NCBI GenBank assembly: GCA_964531675.1
Contig: CAZHFW010000010.1
Coordinates: forward strand, 1 to 64,000
Length of the DNA: 64,000 bases
DNA from: CAZHFW01 sp964531675
GTDB taxonomy: Bacteria > Planctomycetota > Phycisphaerae > Phycisphaerales > UBA1924
Direction of reading: 5' to 3'
The position numbers and the translations under genes were made by a program. Of this stretch, positions 24,549-33,979 are shown one piece after another (the stretch's first letter is position 1; every line of letters starts with the position of its first letter). The notes beneath the pieces are model-generated. The model made no database searches and was not told the origin of the DNA. It saw only the letters and a list, made by a program, of their open reading frames with translations.

Positions 24549-25457
24549 CTACGGCACGTGACGCACGAGCTGCACCGGAGGAGGCGGGGCCAGCGCGTGC
24601 TCATCGAGCGTCGTCTTGATCTCCCGCAGCACCGCCTGCCGCACCGCAAGGTACTTGGCGGTCTGCGCATGCACCGACACCGTCCAGGTGATCGTCGGGA
24701 AGATCTCCGCGAGCACCACCGCGGGCGCAGGATCGGGCAACGCTCCCGGAACGCTCGCGACCACGCGGTCCATCGCCTCGCGGAGCTTCTTCTGAGAGAA
24801 CTCCGGATTGATCGCGCCCGAGACCGGCACGTTGACGACCACCACGCGCCGCCCGTGGTGCGTCTGATTCTCGATGACCCCCGAGAACACCGCGCTGTTG
24901 GGCACGATGATCCGGCGGTTGTCCGCCGTGTCCATGTACGTCGTGAACAGATCGATCCCGTCCACGATCCCCGACTGTCCTGCGATGATCACCGAATCGC
25001 CGACCTTGAAGGGCCGGAAGATCAAAAGCAGCACGCCCGACGCCAGATTCGAGAGATTGCCCTGCAGCGCCAGGCCGATCGCCAAACCCGCGGCACCGAT
25101 TATCGTCGCAAATGTCGCGGTCGGCATCCCCAGCGTGCCCGCGCACGTGATGATCGCAAACGCCAGAACCGACCAGCGCGCCAGATTCCCGAAGAACTTC
25201 CCGAGCGTCAGGTCCACGCTCGCACGGCTGAACCCGCGGATCACCGCCCGGCGGATCCATCCCGAGAAAAACCACGCCACGATCAAGAGCGCCAGCGCCA
25301 GACCCACGTCCGGGCCCCGCGATTTGGCGAACTCCACAAGCTGATGAGGCAGATGCGTCAGTTCGTCGGACAACGCCACCGGCGTCGTGGTCGCCGGAGT
25401 GGTCGCCGGAGTGGCCGCAGGAATGGTCGCGGGTGCAGGGGTGTCAGCCAGGCGCAT
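24549..25457 (-). CDS. mscS: MscS-family mechanosensitive ion channel
   Basis: The protein has 302 aa. An Ala/Thr/Pro-rich N-terminus leads to TM1 (VGLALALLIVAWFFSGW), TM2 (WSVLAFAIITCAGTLGM) and the pore helix TM3 (FATIIGAAGLAIGLALQGNL, SNLASGVLLLIFRPFKVGD). The beta domain VIIAGQSGIVDGIDLFTTYM, VPNSAVFSGVIENQTHHGRR then follows. This is the canonical small-conductance mechanosensitive channel that releases osmolytes on hypo-osmotic shock across the inner membrane. The gene is monocistronic by context. Confidence 0.92.
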   Translation of the reverse strand: MRLADTPAPATIPAATPATTPATTTPVALSDELTHLPHQLVEFAKSRGPDVGLALALLIVAWFFSGWIRRAVIRGFSRASVDLTLGKFFGNLARWSVLAFAIITCAGTLGMPTATFATIIGAAGLAIGLALQGNLSNLASGVLLLIFRPFKVGDSVIIAGQSGIVDGIDLFTTYMDTADNRRIIVPNSAVFSGVIENQTHHGRRVVVVNVPVSGAINPEFSQKKLREAMDRVVASVPGALPDPAPAVVLAEIFPTITWTVSVHAQTAKYLAVRQAVLREIKTTLDEHALAPPPPVQLVRHVP

Positions 25458-25557
25458 TGATCTTCCTCCGCTCGTGCGCGAGTGCCCTCGCGCGGAGCGG
25501 ATGGTAAGCCCGCGCCGACATCAAGTCGGGTTGGAAGACGTTTGGGATCAGGCCCGT

Positions 25558-26238
25558 TCACCGGCGTCGACGCAGCGCCGCCAGCGTCACGAGCCCAACC
25601 CACGCGCTCCCGGGCGCCGGCACCACGAACGTGCGCAGCTCCGTCCCGAGCGTGAGATCGATGTACATGCCCGAGTTCGCATCGCCCCCGAGGAAAAGCC
25701 TGATCGTCTCGGTCGGCGTCCACCGGATCGGGATCGGCGGATCGCCAGCAGTCGCGCGGAAGTCCAGGGGACCATCGCTCGAGAACCCGAGCGACGCGGG
25801 GCCGAATCCGCCGGAGTAGTCACCCTGCGCGGTGCGGAGCAGAATGTTCCGCGCCGCCAGATCGCGATGGATGATCCCGTCACGCGCCAGACCAAGCGAC
25901 GGCGTCGACAGCGTGAAGAGCACCGAAGCAAAGTCCCCGACCTCGAGCTCGGAGCCCGGCTCCGAGCCGCGCGAGCCGTTGTACAGCGGATTGTCGCCCT
26001 TGATGCCCTTGTCCTTGTAAAGCGGATTGGTTGCCTTCCCCGAATCGGTCTGCGTTTCCTGGATCTCGATCTGCTCGACGTTGGTGAAAACGACCAGCCT
26101 AGGTGCCGGGGTCCCGCCGGACGCCAACCCATTCTGCTGGATCGTCGCCGCCCAGTCGGTGCGCACCCACGCAAGCTCGGCCGTCGCCGGAGCCGCCAGG
26201 GCCAAGCTCATCGCGATACCAAATGATGCACGCTTCAT
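25558..26238 (-). CDS. Secreted VPAP protein containing a kinase catalytic-loop motif (HRDLAARN)
   Basis: The protein has 226 aa with a signal peptide (FGIAMSLALAAPATA) and a C-terminal sorting tail VVPAPGSAWVGLVTLAALRRRR. Residues 121-134 read GIIHRDLAARNILL, identical in style to the catalytic loop of Hanks/tyrosine kinases. There is no glycine loop, no VAIK lysine and no DFG in a kinase context, and the total length is too short for a kinase. NPLYKDKG/NPLYNGS repeats lie at ~71-91. It is therefore probably a secreted beta-sandwich protein with a convergent or captured motif. It is on the same strand as the neighbouring secreted protein (26270-27121), 31 bp away. Confidence 0.75.
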   Translation of the reverse strand: MKRASFGIAMSLALAAPATAELAWVRTDWAATIQQNGLASGGTPAPRLVVFTNVEQIEIQETQTDSGKATNPLYKDKGIKGDNPLYNGSRGSEPGSELEVGDFASVLFTLSTPSLGLARDGIIHRDLAARNILLRTAQGDYSGGFGPASLGFSSDGPLDFRATAGDPPIPIRWTPTETIRLFLGGDANSGMYIDLTLGTELRTFVVPAPGSAWVGLVTLAALRRRR

Positions 26239-26269
26239 CCGTGTCCCCCGTCAAATGTTGTGGATCTGA

Positions 26270-27121
26270 TTACCGCCGCCGACGCACGCACAGACCGATC
26301 GCAAACACGCCCATGCCGCTCGGCGCGGGCACGGTGTTCACGATGACATCGTCGAGCACGAGCTCCGTGCCCAGATTGAAATCGCCCGGATCCCAGTGCC
26401 CCCAGTTGATGAACTCGATGTCGACGTTCGCCAGCGGATTGATGGGCGTAAACGTGAACTCGTAGAGCTTGGAGGCGCCCAGCGCTCCCGTCCCGTTGGG
26501 GACCGTCAGATACTGGATCGGGTCTCCCGCCAGCACGTTGGTCATCTTCAGCCCGAAGACGCTGAGGTTCGCGAACGAGCCGAACGCCGCCGCCTCGCCC
26601 GAAACCCAGAACGAGAGCTTGTACGACGCCGCGGGATTGGCGATCGTCGGGATCGTCTGCCAGAGCCTGCAAGGCCCGCCGTACTTGGGCGAGAACGTCG
26701 GCGCGGATCCAAACGACACCGTCCCGTCGTTGTTGAACACCGGCGTCTGATCGATGTACGTCTCCGCGTTCCCGAAGTACATGCCGTTGTTGCCATCGGG
26801 CAACAGGTCGGAAAGTTGAATGGAGTTGGCAAAGCCGTCCCGGCCCCAGGTCGCGTAGGTGGAGGCGGTGCCCGCCGAACTCCAGCCCGTGGGGACCGCG
26901 AAGGGGAAGTTCGTGAGCGTCGTGCCGGTCGCCCAGTAGTACTTGTTGCCCGCGACCGTCGGCGCACCGGTTTCGAAGGAGCCGTTGGTGAGCAGGTTGT
27001 TCGGACGCGAGTACGTTCCGCCGCTGGTCATCGTGAGCGACGCATGAGCCGCCAGCGCAAAGGGAAGAGACAAAAGTGCGGGCGCGGCGCCACGCCGCAC
27101 GCGCGTGTCCATGAACTTCAT
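26270..27121 (-). CDS. Secreted VPAP/PEP-CTERM-like protein (283 aa)
   Basis: The start at 27121 is supported by GCAGGAGGGG upstream; the longer frame upstream overlaps the divergent acetyltransferase and reads non-coding. A signal peptide (ALLSLPFALAAHA) is followed by a lectin-like jelly-roll (LLTNGSFETGAP, YKLSFWVSGEAA, LYEFTFTPINPL, DIEFINWGHWDPGDF) typical of choice-of-anchor domains. The tail VPAPSGMGVFAIGLCVRRRR is a sorting signal. It is probably an envelope or extracellular carbohydrate-binding protein. It shares a 154-bp divergent promoter region with the GNAT gene. Confidence 0.8.
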   Translation of the reverse strand: MKFMDTRVRRGAAPALLSLPFALAAHASLTMTSGGTYSRPNNLLTNGSFETGAPTVAGNKYYWATGTTLTNFPFAVPTGWSSAGTASTYATWGRDGFANSIQLSDLLPDGNNGMYFGNAETYIDQTPVFNNDGTVSFGSAPTFSPKYGGPCRLWQTIPTIANPAASYKLSFWVSGEAAAFGSFANLSVFGLKMTNVLAGDPIQYLTVPNGTGALGASKLYEFTFTPINPLANVDIEFINWGHWDPGDFNLGTELVLDDVIVNTVPAPSGMGVFAIGLCVRRRR

Positions 27122-27275
27122 CGGATCCCCTCCTGCGAGCCCGGGGCACGATGCAGCCGGGACCTTGTCTCCCGCGTTCAGACTAACCGCGTCGGGCGTC
27201 TGGGCAAAGCCCGAACCGATCGACAACGGTGCGAACCCGATCGGGACCGACGGAATTTCCGATACCATCCAGACC

Positions 27276-27773
27276 GTGAACATCCACCGCCTGACCGAAG
27301 CTGACGTCGAGACCTATGTCGCGATCCGTCGCGAGATGCTCGCCGACGCTCCGTGGTCCTTCGGGTCCAGTCCTGGGGAAGACGCCGGGAGCGATCCCGA
27401 GCGCGTGCGTCACCGCATCGCCCGTGCGGACTCCGTCATCATGCTCGCGCGGGTCCAGGGCGAAGCGGTGGGGGCCGCCGGGATCTCGCGCGAGGAACGA
27501 ACCAAGCGCCGCCACATCGCCACCATCTGGGGGGTCTTCGTCAAGCCGGCGTTCCGGAACCGGGGCCTCTGCACCGCCCTTGTGCGCGCATGCCTTGATC
27601 AAGCCCGCGGTTGGGAGGGTGTTCAGGTCGTCGAGCTGGCGGTAAGCCAGGGTGCGCCCTCCGCCCGCCGGGCCTATGAGAATTGCGGCTTCGTCGTTTG
27701 GGGAACCGAGCCCGACGCGCTCCGCATCGATGGCCGCTCCTTCGACGAGCACCACATGAGCCTCAGGCTCTGA
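27276..27773 (+). CDS. GNAT-family N-acetyltransferase
   Basis: The protein has 165 aa from GTG 27276 (VNIHRLTEADVETYVAIRRE); the open frame extends upstream but overlaps the divergent gene's leader. The GNAT core is clear: IATIWGVFVKPAFRNRGLCT (motif A with R/QxxGxG/A-like RNRGLC), ALVRACLDQAR and LAVSQGAPSARRAYENCGFV. It transfers an acetyl group from acetyl-CoA to an unknown amine, possibly a protein N-terminus, antibiotic or polyamine. It is cytoplasmic. Confidence 0.85.
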   Translation: MNIHRLTEADVETYVAIRREMLADAPWSFGSSPGEDAGSDPERVRHRIARADSVIMLARVQGEAVGAAGISREERTKRRHIATIWGVFVKPAFRNRGLCTALVRACLDQARGWEGVQVVELAVSQGAPSARRAYENCGFVVWGTEPDALRIDGRSFDEHHMSLRL

Positions 27774-27940
27774 AGACCCGGTCCAAAGCCCGGTTCTGGC
27801 CTCCGACCGAGAAGATCGCTGGCAATCCGCCACTCCTGATGCATGGTTCACCTGCTCGACCGCAGCTCTCCAGCTGAGGTTGCGCCGTCGGGGTTTGTTC
27901 GGTCCCGATGCACCTCGCGCATCGATCATCAGGGGTTCAC

Positions 27941-28525
27941 ATGCAGAAGTCGCTTCTCGTCCTGGTCGCCGCTGGCCTTGCCGCCTCCTCCGCCTCGGCC
28001 CAGCTCGCCAGGCTCGACGCCAAGATCAACGTCGACAACGTCTTTGGTGCGTACATCTCCACCGATCCGGACTTGCTCGGCTCTCTGTTCCTGAGCGGAG
28101 ACAACTGGCAAGCGACTTCCTCGGGCAGTGCCCTCCTCCCCGACGCTGCGACCTACTACCTCCACGTCGTCGCGACGGATCAGGGCGGTCCCCGCATGTT
28201 CATCGGAACGTTCGGATTGGTCGATCTCGAAGGTCAGGCCCTCTTCGTCAACGGCACCCAGCAGCTGCTGACCAACACCACCGACTGGTTCGTTGCTCCC
28301 GCGCTCGGCGAGCCCGGCTCGGCGCCCATCAGCTTCGGCCTCAATAAGAACGGCGGGACCTGGGGCGTGCGCCCTGAACAGTCGCCCGACGCCCAGTTCA
28401 TCTGGTACGAGAACACCAACGCCTCCACGGTCGTCTTCACGACCGCCATCCGCGTCGTCCCCGCGCCGGGCGTCCTCGCCCTGGCGGGTCTGGCGCCGCT
28501 CGGCCTGCGCCGCACGCGCCGCTGA
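27941..28525 (+). CDS. Secreted VPAP/PEP-CTERM-like protein (194 aa)
   Basis: The ATG at 27941 starts a signal peptide (SLLVLVAAGLAASSASAQ). The mature domain (LDAKINVDNVFGAYISTD, LFLSGDNWQATSSGS, YYLHVVATDQGGPRMFIGTF) resembles a small galactose-binding-like beta-sandwich. The end VVPAPGVLALAGLAPLGLRRTRR is a sorting tail. A strong rho-independent terminator lies 24 bp after the stop, so the gene is monocistronic on its 3' side. Confidence 0.8.
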   Translation: MQKSLLVLVAAGLAASSASAQLARLDAKINVDNVFGAYISTDPDLLGSLFLSGDNWQATSSGSALLPDAATYYLHVVATDQGGPRMFIGTFGLVDLEGQALFVNGTQQLLTNTTDWFVAPALGEPGSAPISFGLNKNGGTWGVRPEQSPDAQFIWYENTNASTVVFTTAIRVVPAPGVLALAGLAPLGLRRTRR

Positions 28526-28548
28526 GTTCACGCCCACGCTGATCTTCC

Positions 28549-28585
28549 CACCGGCCGCCACTCGTTTGGCGGCCGGTGTCTTTTT
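28549..28585 (+). terminator. Rho-independent terminator
   Basis: CACCGGCCGCCA (28549-28560) pairs perfectly with TGGCGGCCGGTG (28567-28578) around a 6-nt loop, followed by TCTTTTT. It terminates the secreted-protein gene 27941-28525. Confidence 0.9.
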
Positions 28586-28635
28586 GTCCGCCCACTCTGT
28601 TGAATCCACCGCTGCGCCCCAAACGATCCCAGAGC

Positions 28636-29013
28636 ATGGCCAAGACCTACCTGCTCGTGAACGCCGCCCTGTACGCGATCTTCGCGATCTGGTGCACACT
28701 GCTTCCCACCAAGACCGCGTCCTTCCTCGGCCTCGGACTTCCTTCCGCCTCCGGACGCAGCGAGTACATCACGGTCTACGGCGGGCTCGAGTTCGGTGTC
28801 GCCGCCTTCCTGGCCCTGGCGGCGCTCCGCCCTGGCCTTCAGCACGCGGGCATCCTGTTCTGCGTCTGCTTCTATTCGGGTCTGGTGCTCTGGCGCGCCG
28901 GCACATTCCTGGCGATTCCCGGGATCGGAAAGGCCACCATCGGCTTTGCAGTCTCCGAGCTCATCCTGGGGATCCTCGCCTGGGTGATCTTCCTGAAGAT
29001 GCCCGCGAGCTGA
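28636..29013 (+). CDS. Four-helix membrane protein, DUF4345-like
   Basis: The protein has 125 aa. Four hydrophobic segments are visible (YLLVNAALYAIFAIWCTL; VAAFLALAALRPG; AGILFCVCFYSGLVLWRAG; AVSELILGILAWVIFL). The EYITVYGGLEFGVAAFL motif resembles the conserved 'YGGLELG' of DUF4345 small inner-membrane proteins. Function is unknown. It is preceded by a terminator and followed by a hairpin, so it is probably a single-gene unit. Confidence 0.75.
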   Translation: MAKTYLLVNAALYAIFAIWCTLLPTKTASFLGLGLPSASGRSEYITVYGGLEFGVAAFLALAALRPGLQHAGILFCVCFYSGLVLWRAGTFLAIPGIGKATIGFAVSELILGILAWVIFLKMPAS

Positions 29014-29047
29014 GCCCGAGAGTCAGTCTCAACTGGAACGCAACGAC

Positions 29048-29080
29048 AAGCGGGCTGCGCATCCGCGCAGCCCGCCGCTT
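29048..29080. terminator. GC-rich hairpin, probable transcription end
   Basis: GCGGGCTGCGC (29050-29060) pairs with GCGCAGCCCGC (29065-29075) around ATCC, with outer AAGCG/CGCTT pairing after a one-base bulge. It lies 35 bp after the DUF4345-like gene. There is no T-run, so it is a weaker terminator call. Confidence 0.5.
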
Positions 29081-29238
29081 GAACGGCCCGTTCGTCTCGT
29101 GCTCCCTTGCGGACGGGCCGGTTGATTGTCGCGTTCCAGCCCGCGCACGGTACACTCTTTCCAGCGGGCGTCAACGCTCTTTCCCGCGACTGTCAGAACG
29201 CCGGGGCCCTGGCGCACAGGCCGCGATCGGAGATACGA

Positions 29239-30117
<879 letters not shown>

Positions 30118-30123
30118 GTGGCT

Positions 30124-31686
30124 TCAACGCCCCGCGCCCTGCTGGGCGTTGATCGACTCCATCACGCGGTCCAGGTTGAAGCTTCCGGGCTTCTGCCGCG
30201 GCGGGAACTCGCGGAAGCTCTGGAGCCACTCCGCGACGTAGCCCCCGGCCGGCGCGATCATGAACATCCGGTCCAGGTACCAGCGCTGGTAGCCCATCGC
30301 GTTCTCATGCTCGGCCCGCTCGAACGGGTCCATGCGCAGATTCGTGATCATCGGCGCCCGCAGTTCGGTGAAGGGCTGCTGCCAGACCTTGAGGCCCTCG
30401 GCCTCCTGCGCCAGGAACGTGATCTTCCAGTTCTGGTAGCGCAGCGCCGCCACGCTCCCGTCGTCGGTCCAGTAGAGGAACTCTTTGCGGGGCCAGGGAG
30501 CTGTGCCGCGCAGCGCCGGTCCGAGGTCGTACCCGTCGATGTGGACCTTGTAGTTGGTTCCGCCGACGTCGCGTCCCTTCAGCAGATCGGCCTTGGCCGA
30601 GGCGTCCCCCGCCGCCGCCAGCAGCGTCGGGAGCATGTCCTCGTGCGCCGCGATCTCGTTGATCAGCGTGCCGGGCTTGATGACCCCGGGCCAGCGGATG
30701 ACACAAGGTACGCGGTAGCCGCCCTCCCAGTTGGTGTTCTTCTCGCCGCGGAACATCGTCGTTCCGCCGTCGGGCCAGGTGAACGACTCGGCGCCGTTGT
30801 CCGTCGAGTACATCACGATCGTGTTGTCCTCGATGCCAAGCGCCTTGAGCTTGTCGAGAAGCTGCCCGACGTGCCCGTCATGCTCGACCATCCCGTCGGC
30901 GTAGACGCCCAGACCCGTCTTGCCTTCCGACTCGGGCTTGAGGTGCGTGAAGATGTGCATCCTGGTGGAGTTCCACCAGATGAAGAAGGGCTTGTTGGCC
31001 TTGACCGCGCGCTCCATGAAGTCCATCGACTTGGCCATCACCTCGTCGTCGATCGTCTCCATCCGCTTGCGCGTCAGCGGCCCCGTGTCCGTGATCCGCC
31101 CATCGGCGAACGAGTGAATGACGCCGCGCGGCCCGAACCGCTTCTTGAACTCCGGATCCTTGGGGTAATCGGGATTCTCAGGCTCCTCCTCCGCGTTGAG
31201 GTGGTACAGGTTGCCGAAGAACTCGTCGAACCCGTGCGCCGTGGGCAGCATGTCATCCCGGTCGCCCAGGTGGTTCTTGCCGAACTGCCCCGTCGCGTAC
31301 CCACGCGCACGCAGGAGCGTCGCGATCGTCGGGTCTTCCTTCTTCATCCCTTCCGGAGCGCCGGGCAATCCCACCTTCGTGAGCCCCGTGCGGATCGGCG
31401 ATTGCCCCGTGATGAACGCGGCGCGTCCCGCGGTGCAGCTCTGCTGGCCGTACCAGTCGGTGAACAGCGCTCCCTCTCGGGCGATGCGGTCGATGTTGGG
31501 CGTGCGATAGCCCATCATCCCCTGGTTGTACGCGCTGACGTTGAACTGCCCGATGTCGTCGCCCCAGATCACCAGGATGTTGGGCGCGCGCGTCGCTTGA
31601 GCGCTCGCGATGCCGCACAACGCGCCCAGACACGCCAGCATCCCCAGCAACGCCAAAGCCTTCGAACGAACGCTCGTCGCAATCAT
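30124..31686 (-). CDS. Secreted type I sulfatase (arylsulfatase family)
   Basis: The protein has 520 aa with a signal peptide (ALLGMLACLGALCGIASAQ). NILVIWGDDIG provides metal-binding Asp43/Asp44. The formylglycine motif is Cys84-T-A-G-Arg88 followed by AAFITGQ, so it is a Cys-type sulfatase needing a formylglycine-generating enzyme. Other expected motifs are GMKKEDPTIATLLRARGYAT, GKNHLGDRD, MYSTDNGAE and GGYRVPCVIRWPG. It hydrolyses sulfate esters, probably from algal or marine polysaccharides in the periplasm or outside. Planctomycetes encode many. It is divergent from the esterase at 31856. Confidence 0.92.
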   Translation of the reverse strand: MIATSVRSKALALLGMLACLGALCGIASAQATRAPNILVIWGDDIGQFNVSAYNQGMMGYRTPNIDRIAREGALFTDWYGQQSCTAGRAAFITGQSPIRTGLTKVGLPGAPEGMKKEDPTIATLLRARGYATGQFGKNHLGDRDDMLPTAHGFDEFFGNLYHLNAEEEPENPDYPKDPEFKKRFGPRGVIHSFADGRITDTGPLTRKRMETIDDEVMAKSMDFMERAVKANKPFFIWWNSTRMHIFTHLKPESEGKTGLGVYADGMVEHDGHVGQLLDKLKALGIEDNTIVMYSTDNGAESFTWPDGGTTMFRGEKNTNWEGGYRVPCVIRWPGVIKPGTLINEIAAHEDMLPTLLAAAGDASAKADLLKGRDVGGTNYKVHIDGYDLGPALRGTAPWPRKEFLYWTDDGSVAALRYQNWKITFLAQEAEGLKVWQQPFTELRAPMITNLRMDPFERAEHENAMGYQRWYLDRMFMIAPAGGYVAEWLQSFREFPPRQKPGSFNLDRVMESINAQQGAGR

Positions 31687-31855
31687 GGTGGTCCCCTTGG
31701 TGAGGTGGCGAGTCTAACCAGGAGCTTCTCTCCCTGGGACGCGAATCCGGGCACTTGCCTGCTCGGGATTTTCGGCGCCAGGCGTGTTTTGCGCTGCACG
31801 CCGGGGTACGCCCCGGCCCGCGCCCGGTTAGACTCTGCCCCTTCCGGAGGATCTC

Positions 31856-33415
31856 ATGCGTCGATCAATCGACCTCTCGCTGCCCGCCTCGACCGCCTGC
31901 GCCGTCGCGTCACTCACCGTGGTTTCTCTGGGTTGGCCAGGCTCCGCGCAGGCGCTGGACACGCCCAAGGCCGGCGCATTCCGCATCGTCCTGGATCCCT
32001 CGGTCGCGCCCGCGTCCTACGGCGGCCGCATCTACATCGTCCTCTCCCGCAACGACCAGAAAGAACCCCGCACCGCGATGGGCGAGTGGTTCGGCGGGCC
32101 GCAGGTCCTCTCCGTCGACGTCTCGGGGCTCAAGCCCGGACAGTCCGCCACCATCGACGCCAAGGCGATGGGCTTTCCCGTCGCGTTCGAGGCGATTCCC
32201 CCGGGCGTCTACACGGCGCAGGCCGTCGCCCGCAACTCGCCGGACTCCCCCAATCCTGGGCGTGGCGCAGGGGACTTCTACTCCGAGACGATCAAGGTGG
32301 ACTTCGCGCCGTCGCCAGCCAACGCCGAAGTCGTTGAGCTCAAGCTCACCAAGGTTGTCCCGGAAAAGCCCTTCGTCCAGACCGATCGCGTCAAGCTCTT
32401 CGAGATGGTGAGCCCCTCGCTCTCCAAGTTCTACGGGCGCGAGGTCAAGCTCCGCGCCGGTGTCCAGCTGCCCCTCGGCTGGGTCGATGACCCCGCCAAG
32501 CGCTACTCCTCGCTCTACCTCATCACAGGCTTCGGCGGCGACCACACCACCGCCGCCTCCGCGAGCCGCCTCTTCGGCAAGTTCGGCGACAACACGCTCA
32601 TCATCGTCCCCGATCCCACCTGCGGCCTGGGTCACTCCGTGTTCGCCGATTCAGCCAACAACGGCCCGCGCGGCCAGGCCCTCATCGACGAACTCATCCC
32701 AGCGGTCGAAAAGGCCTTCCACGGCGCACAAGACAGCACCCACCGCTTCGTCACCGGCGTCTCCTCCGGCGGATGGGGCAGCCTCTGGCTCCAGATCACC
32801 TATCCCGACTCGTTCAACGGCGCATGGTCGCACTGCGCCGATCCCGTCGACTTCCGCGACTTCCAGCGCATCAACCTCTATGAGCCCGGCGCCAACATGT
32901 ACAAGGACGCCCAGGGCAACCGCCGTCCGCTGGCCCGCCAAACCATGCCTGGCCAGCCCGATCAACCCTTCCTGTGGTACGACGACTTCGTGCGCCAGGA
33001 AACCGTGCTCGGTCCGGGCGGCCAGATCCACTCCTTCGAAGCCGTCTTCTCCGCCCGCGGCGCCGACGGCAAGCCCGTCCCGCTCTTTGATCGCCAGACC
33101 GGCGCGGTCAACCCCGAGACCGCCAAGTCCTGGGAGAAGTACGACATCCGCCTCGTGCTCGAGCGCAACTGGACCACCCTGGGGCCCAAGCTCAAGGGCA
33201 AACTCCACATCTACGCGGGCGAGCGCGACACCTTCTATCTCGAAGGCGCGAGCAAGCTCCTCTTCGAGTCCCTCAAGGGCCTCGGAAGCGACGCCGAGAT
33301 GCTCGTGGTGCCGGGCATGGCCCACACCCTGTACCGCAAGGGCATGGAGTCCATGTTCCGCACGATCGCCGAGATCGAGCATCCGCAGGAAGCGGTCCCC
33401 GCGGGCGCCAAGTAA
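31856..33415 (+). CDS. Secreted alpha/beta-hydrolase (esterase/PHB-depolymerase-like)
   Basis: The protein has 519 aa, with the ATG preceded by CCGGAGG. It has a signal peptide and a ~150-residue N-terminal beta domain. The esterase domain begins near VKLRAGVQLPLGWVDDPAKR. The nucleophile elbow is GVSSGG (301-306, Ser303). A later Asp in YAGERDTFYLEG and His in PGMAHTLYRKG complete the probable triad. It resembles the Fes/esterase-D and feruloyl-esterase-like enzymes that hydrolyse acyl esters. The substrate is not determined. It shares a 169-bp divergent promoter region with the sulfatase, suggesting linked polysaccharide degradation. Confidence 0.85.
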   Translation: MRRSIDLSLPASTACAVASLTVVSLGWPGSAQALDTPKAGAFRIVLDPSVAPASYGGRIYIVLSRNDQKEPRTAMGEWFGGPQVLSVDVSGLKPGQSATIDAKAMGFPVAFEAIPPGVYTAQAVARNSPDSPNPGRGAGDFYSETIKVDFAPSPANAEVVELKLTKVVPEKPFVQTDRVKLFEMVSPSLSKFYGREVKLRAGVQLPLGWVDDPAKRYSSLYLITGFGGDHTTAASASRLFGKFGDNTLIIVPDPTCGLGHSVFADSANNGPRGQALIDELIPAVEKAFHGAQDSTHRFVTGVSSGGWGSLWLQITYPDSFNGAWSHCADPVDFRDFQRINLYEPGANMYKDAQGNRRPLARQTMPGQPDQPFLWYDDFVRQETVLGPGGQIHSFEAVFSARGADGKPVPLFDRQTGAVNPETAKSWEKYDIRLVLERNWTTLGPKLKGKLHIYAGERDTFYLEGASKLLFESLKGLGSDAEMLVVPGMAHTLYRKGMESMFRTIAEIEHPQEAVPAGAK

Positions 33416-33420
33416 CCCGC

Positions 33421-33852
33421 TTACGCGCCCTCAGGCTTGAGCCCGATCTTCTCCGCGAGCTTCTCCAGGGCCTTGGCCGCCTTGGTGTTCTTGTCCGAGT
33501 CGGCCTGCTCGAGCATGTGCGTGAACAGCGCCGCGAAGTACTCGTCGTGGTCGACCTTGGTCACGACCCCACGGCTGCGCCCGTGGCCTTCGTGATCCTC
33601 GTACTGCGCTTCCTTGAACGACTCGTCGTGCCACTGGTTCACGTCCCAGTGCAGGTAGTTCGACAACGCCGGATCACCCGCCTGATCCACGAAGTCGTGG
33701 GCCTCGGTCTTGAACTGCGCCGAGTACTTCGACAGGTCCTCCTGATGGACCTGATGGTTCAGCTCCTGCCTGGCCGCGAACCGGAGAACCCCGATGATCA
33801 CCATGACGACCAGTGCGCCAATGCCGCCGCCTGCCGAATACCTGGAGTACAT
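33421..33852 (-). CDS. Small single-pass membrane protein of unknown function
   Basis: The protein has 143 aa. One transmembrane helix lies near the N-terminus (GGGIGALVVMVIIGVLRFA). The rest is a charged soluble domain (DHDEYFAALFTHMLEQADSD, KNTKAAKALEKLAEKIGL) that is predominantly helical. ATG 33852 is preceded by GAGGGGAAT; the longer frame upstream is antisense to thiL and is rejected. No family is recognised. It converges on the esterase gene with a 5-bp gap. Confidence 0.65.
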   Translation of the reverse strand: MYSRYSAGGGIGALVVMVIIGVLRFAARQELNHQVHQEDLSKYSAQFKTEAHDFVDQAGDPALSNYLHWDVNQWHDESFKEAQYEDHEGHGRSRGVVTKVDHDEYFAALFTHMLEQADSDKNTKAAKALEKLAEKIGLKPEGA

Positions 33853-33979
33853 ACGATTCCCCTCGAGTTGATGCCTGAAACGCACGCCGAGTCTCGCGAA
33901 TCCACCGCGGAAATTCAAGAACGTATTGATGTGCCAAATACCGTCGGAATGACCCAAAGTTGTGCAGAATTGAAGATAA

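Noticed and set aside
25558..26238. Functional secreted tyrosine kinase
   Set aside because: Only the catalytic loop motif is present; the glycine loop, VAIK lysine and DFG are missing and the length is too short.
30118..32337. 739-aa plus-strand open frame
   Set aside because: It is a shadow of the sulfatase and of the 5' part of the esterase, with no domain or ribosome site.
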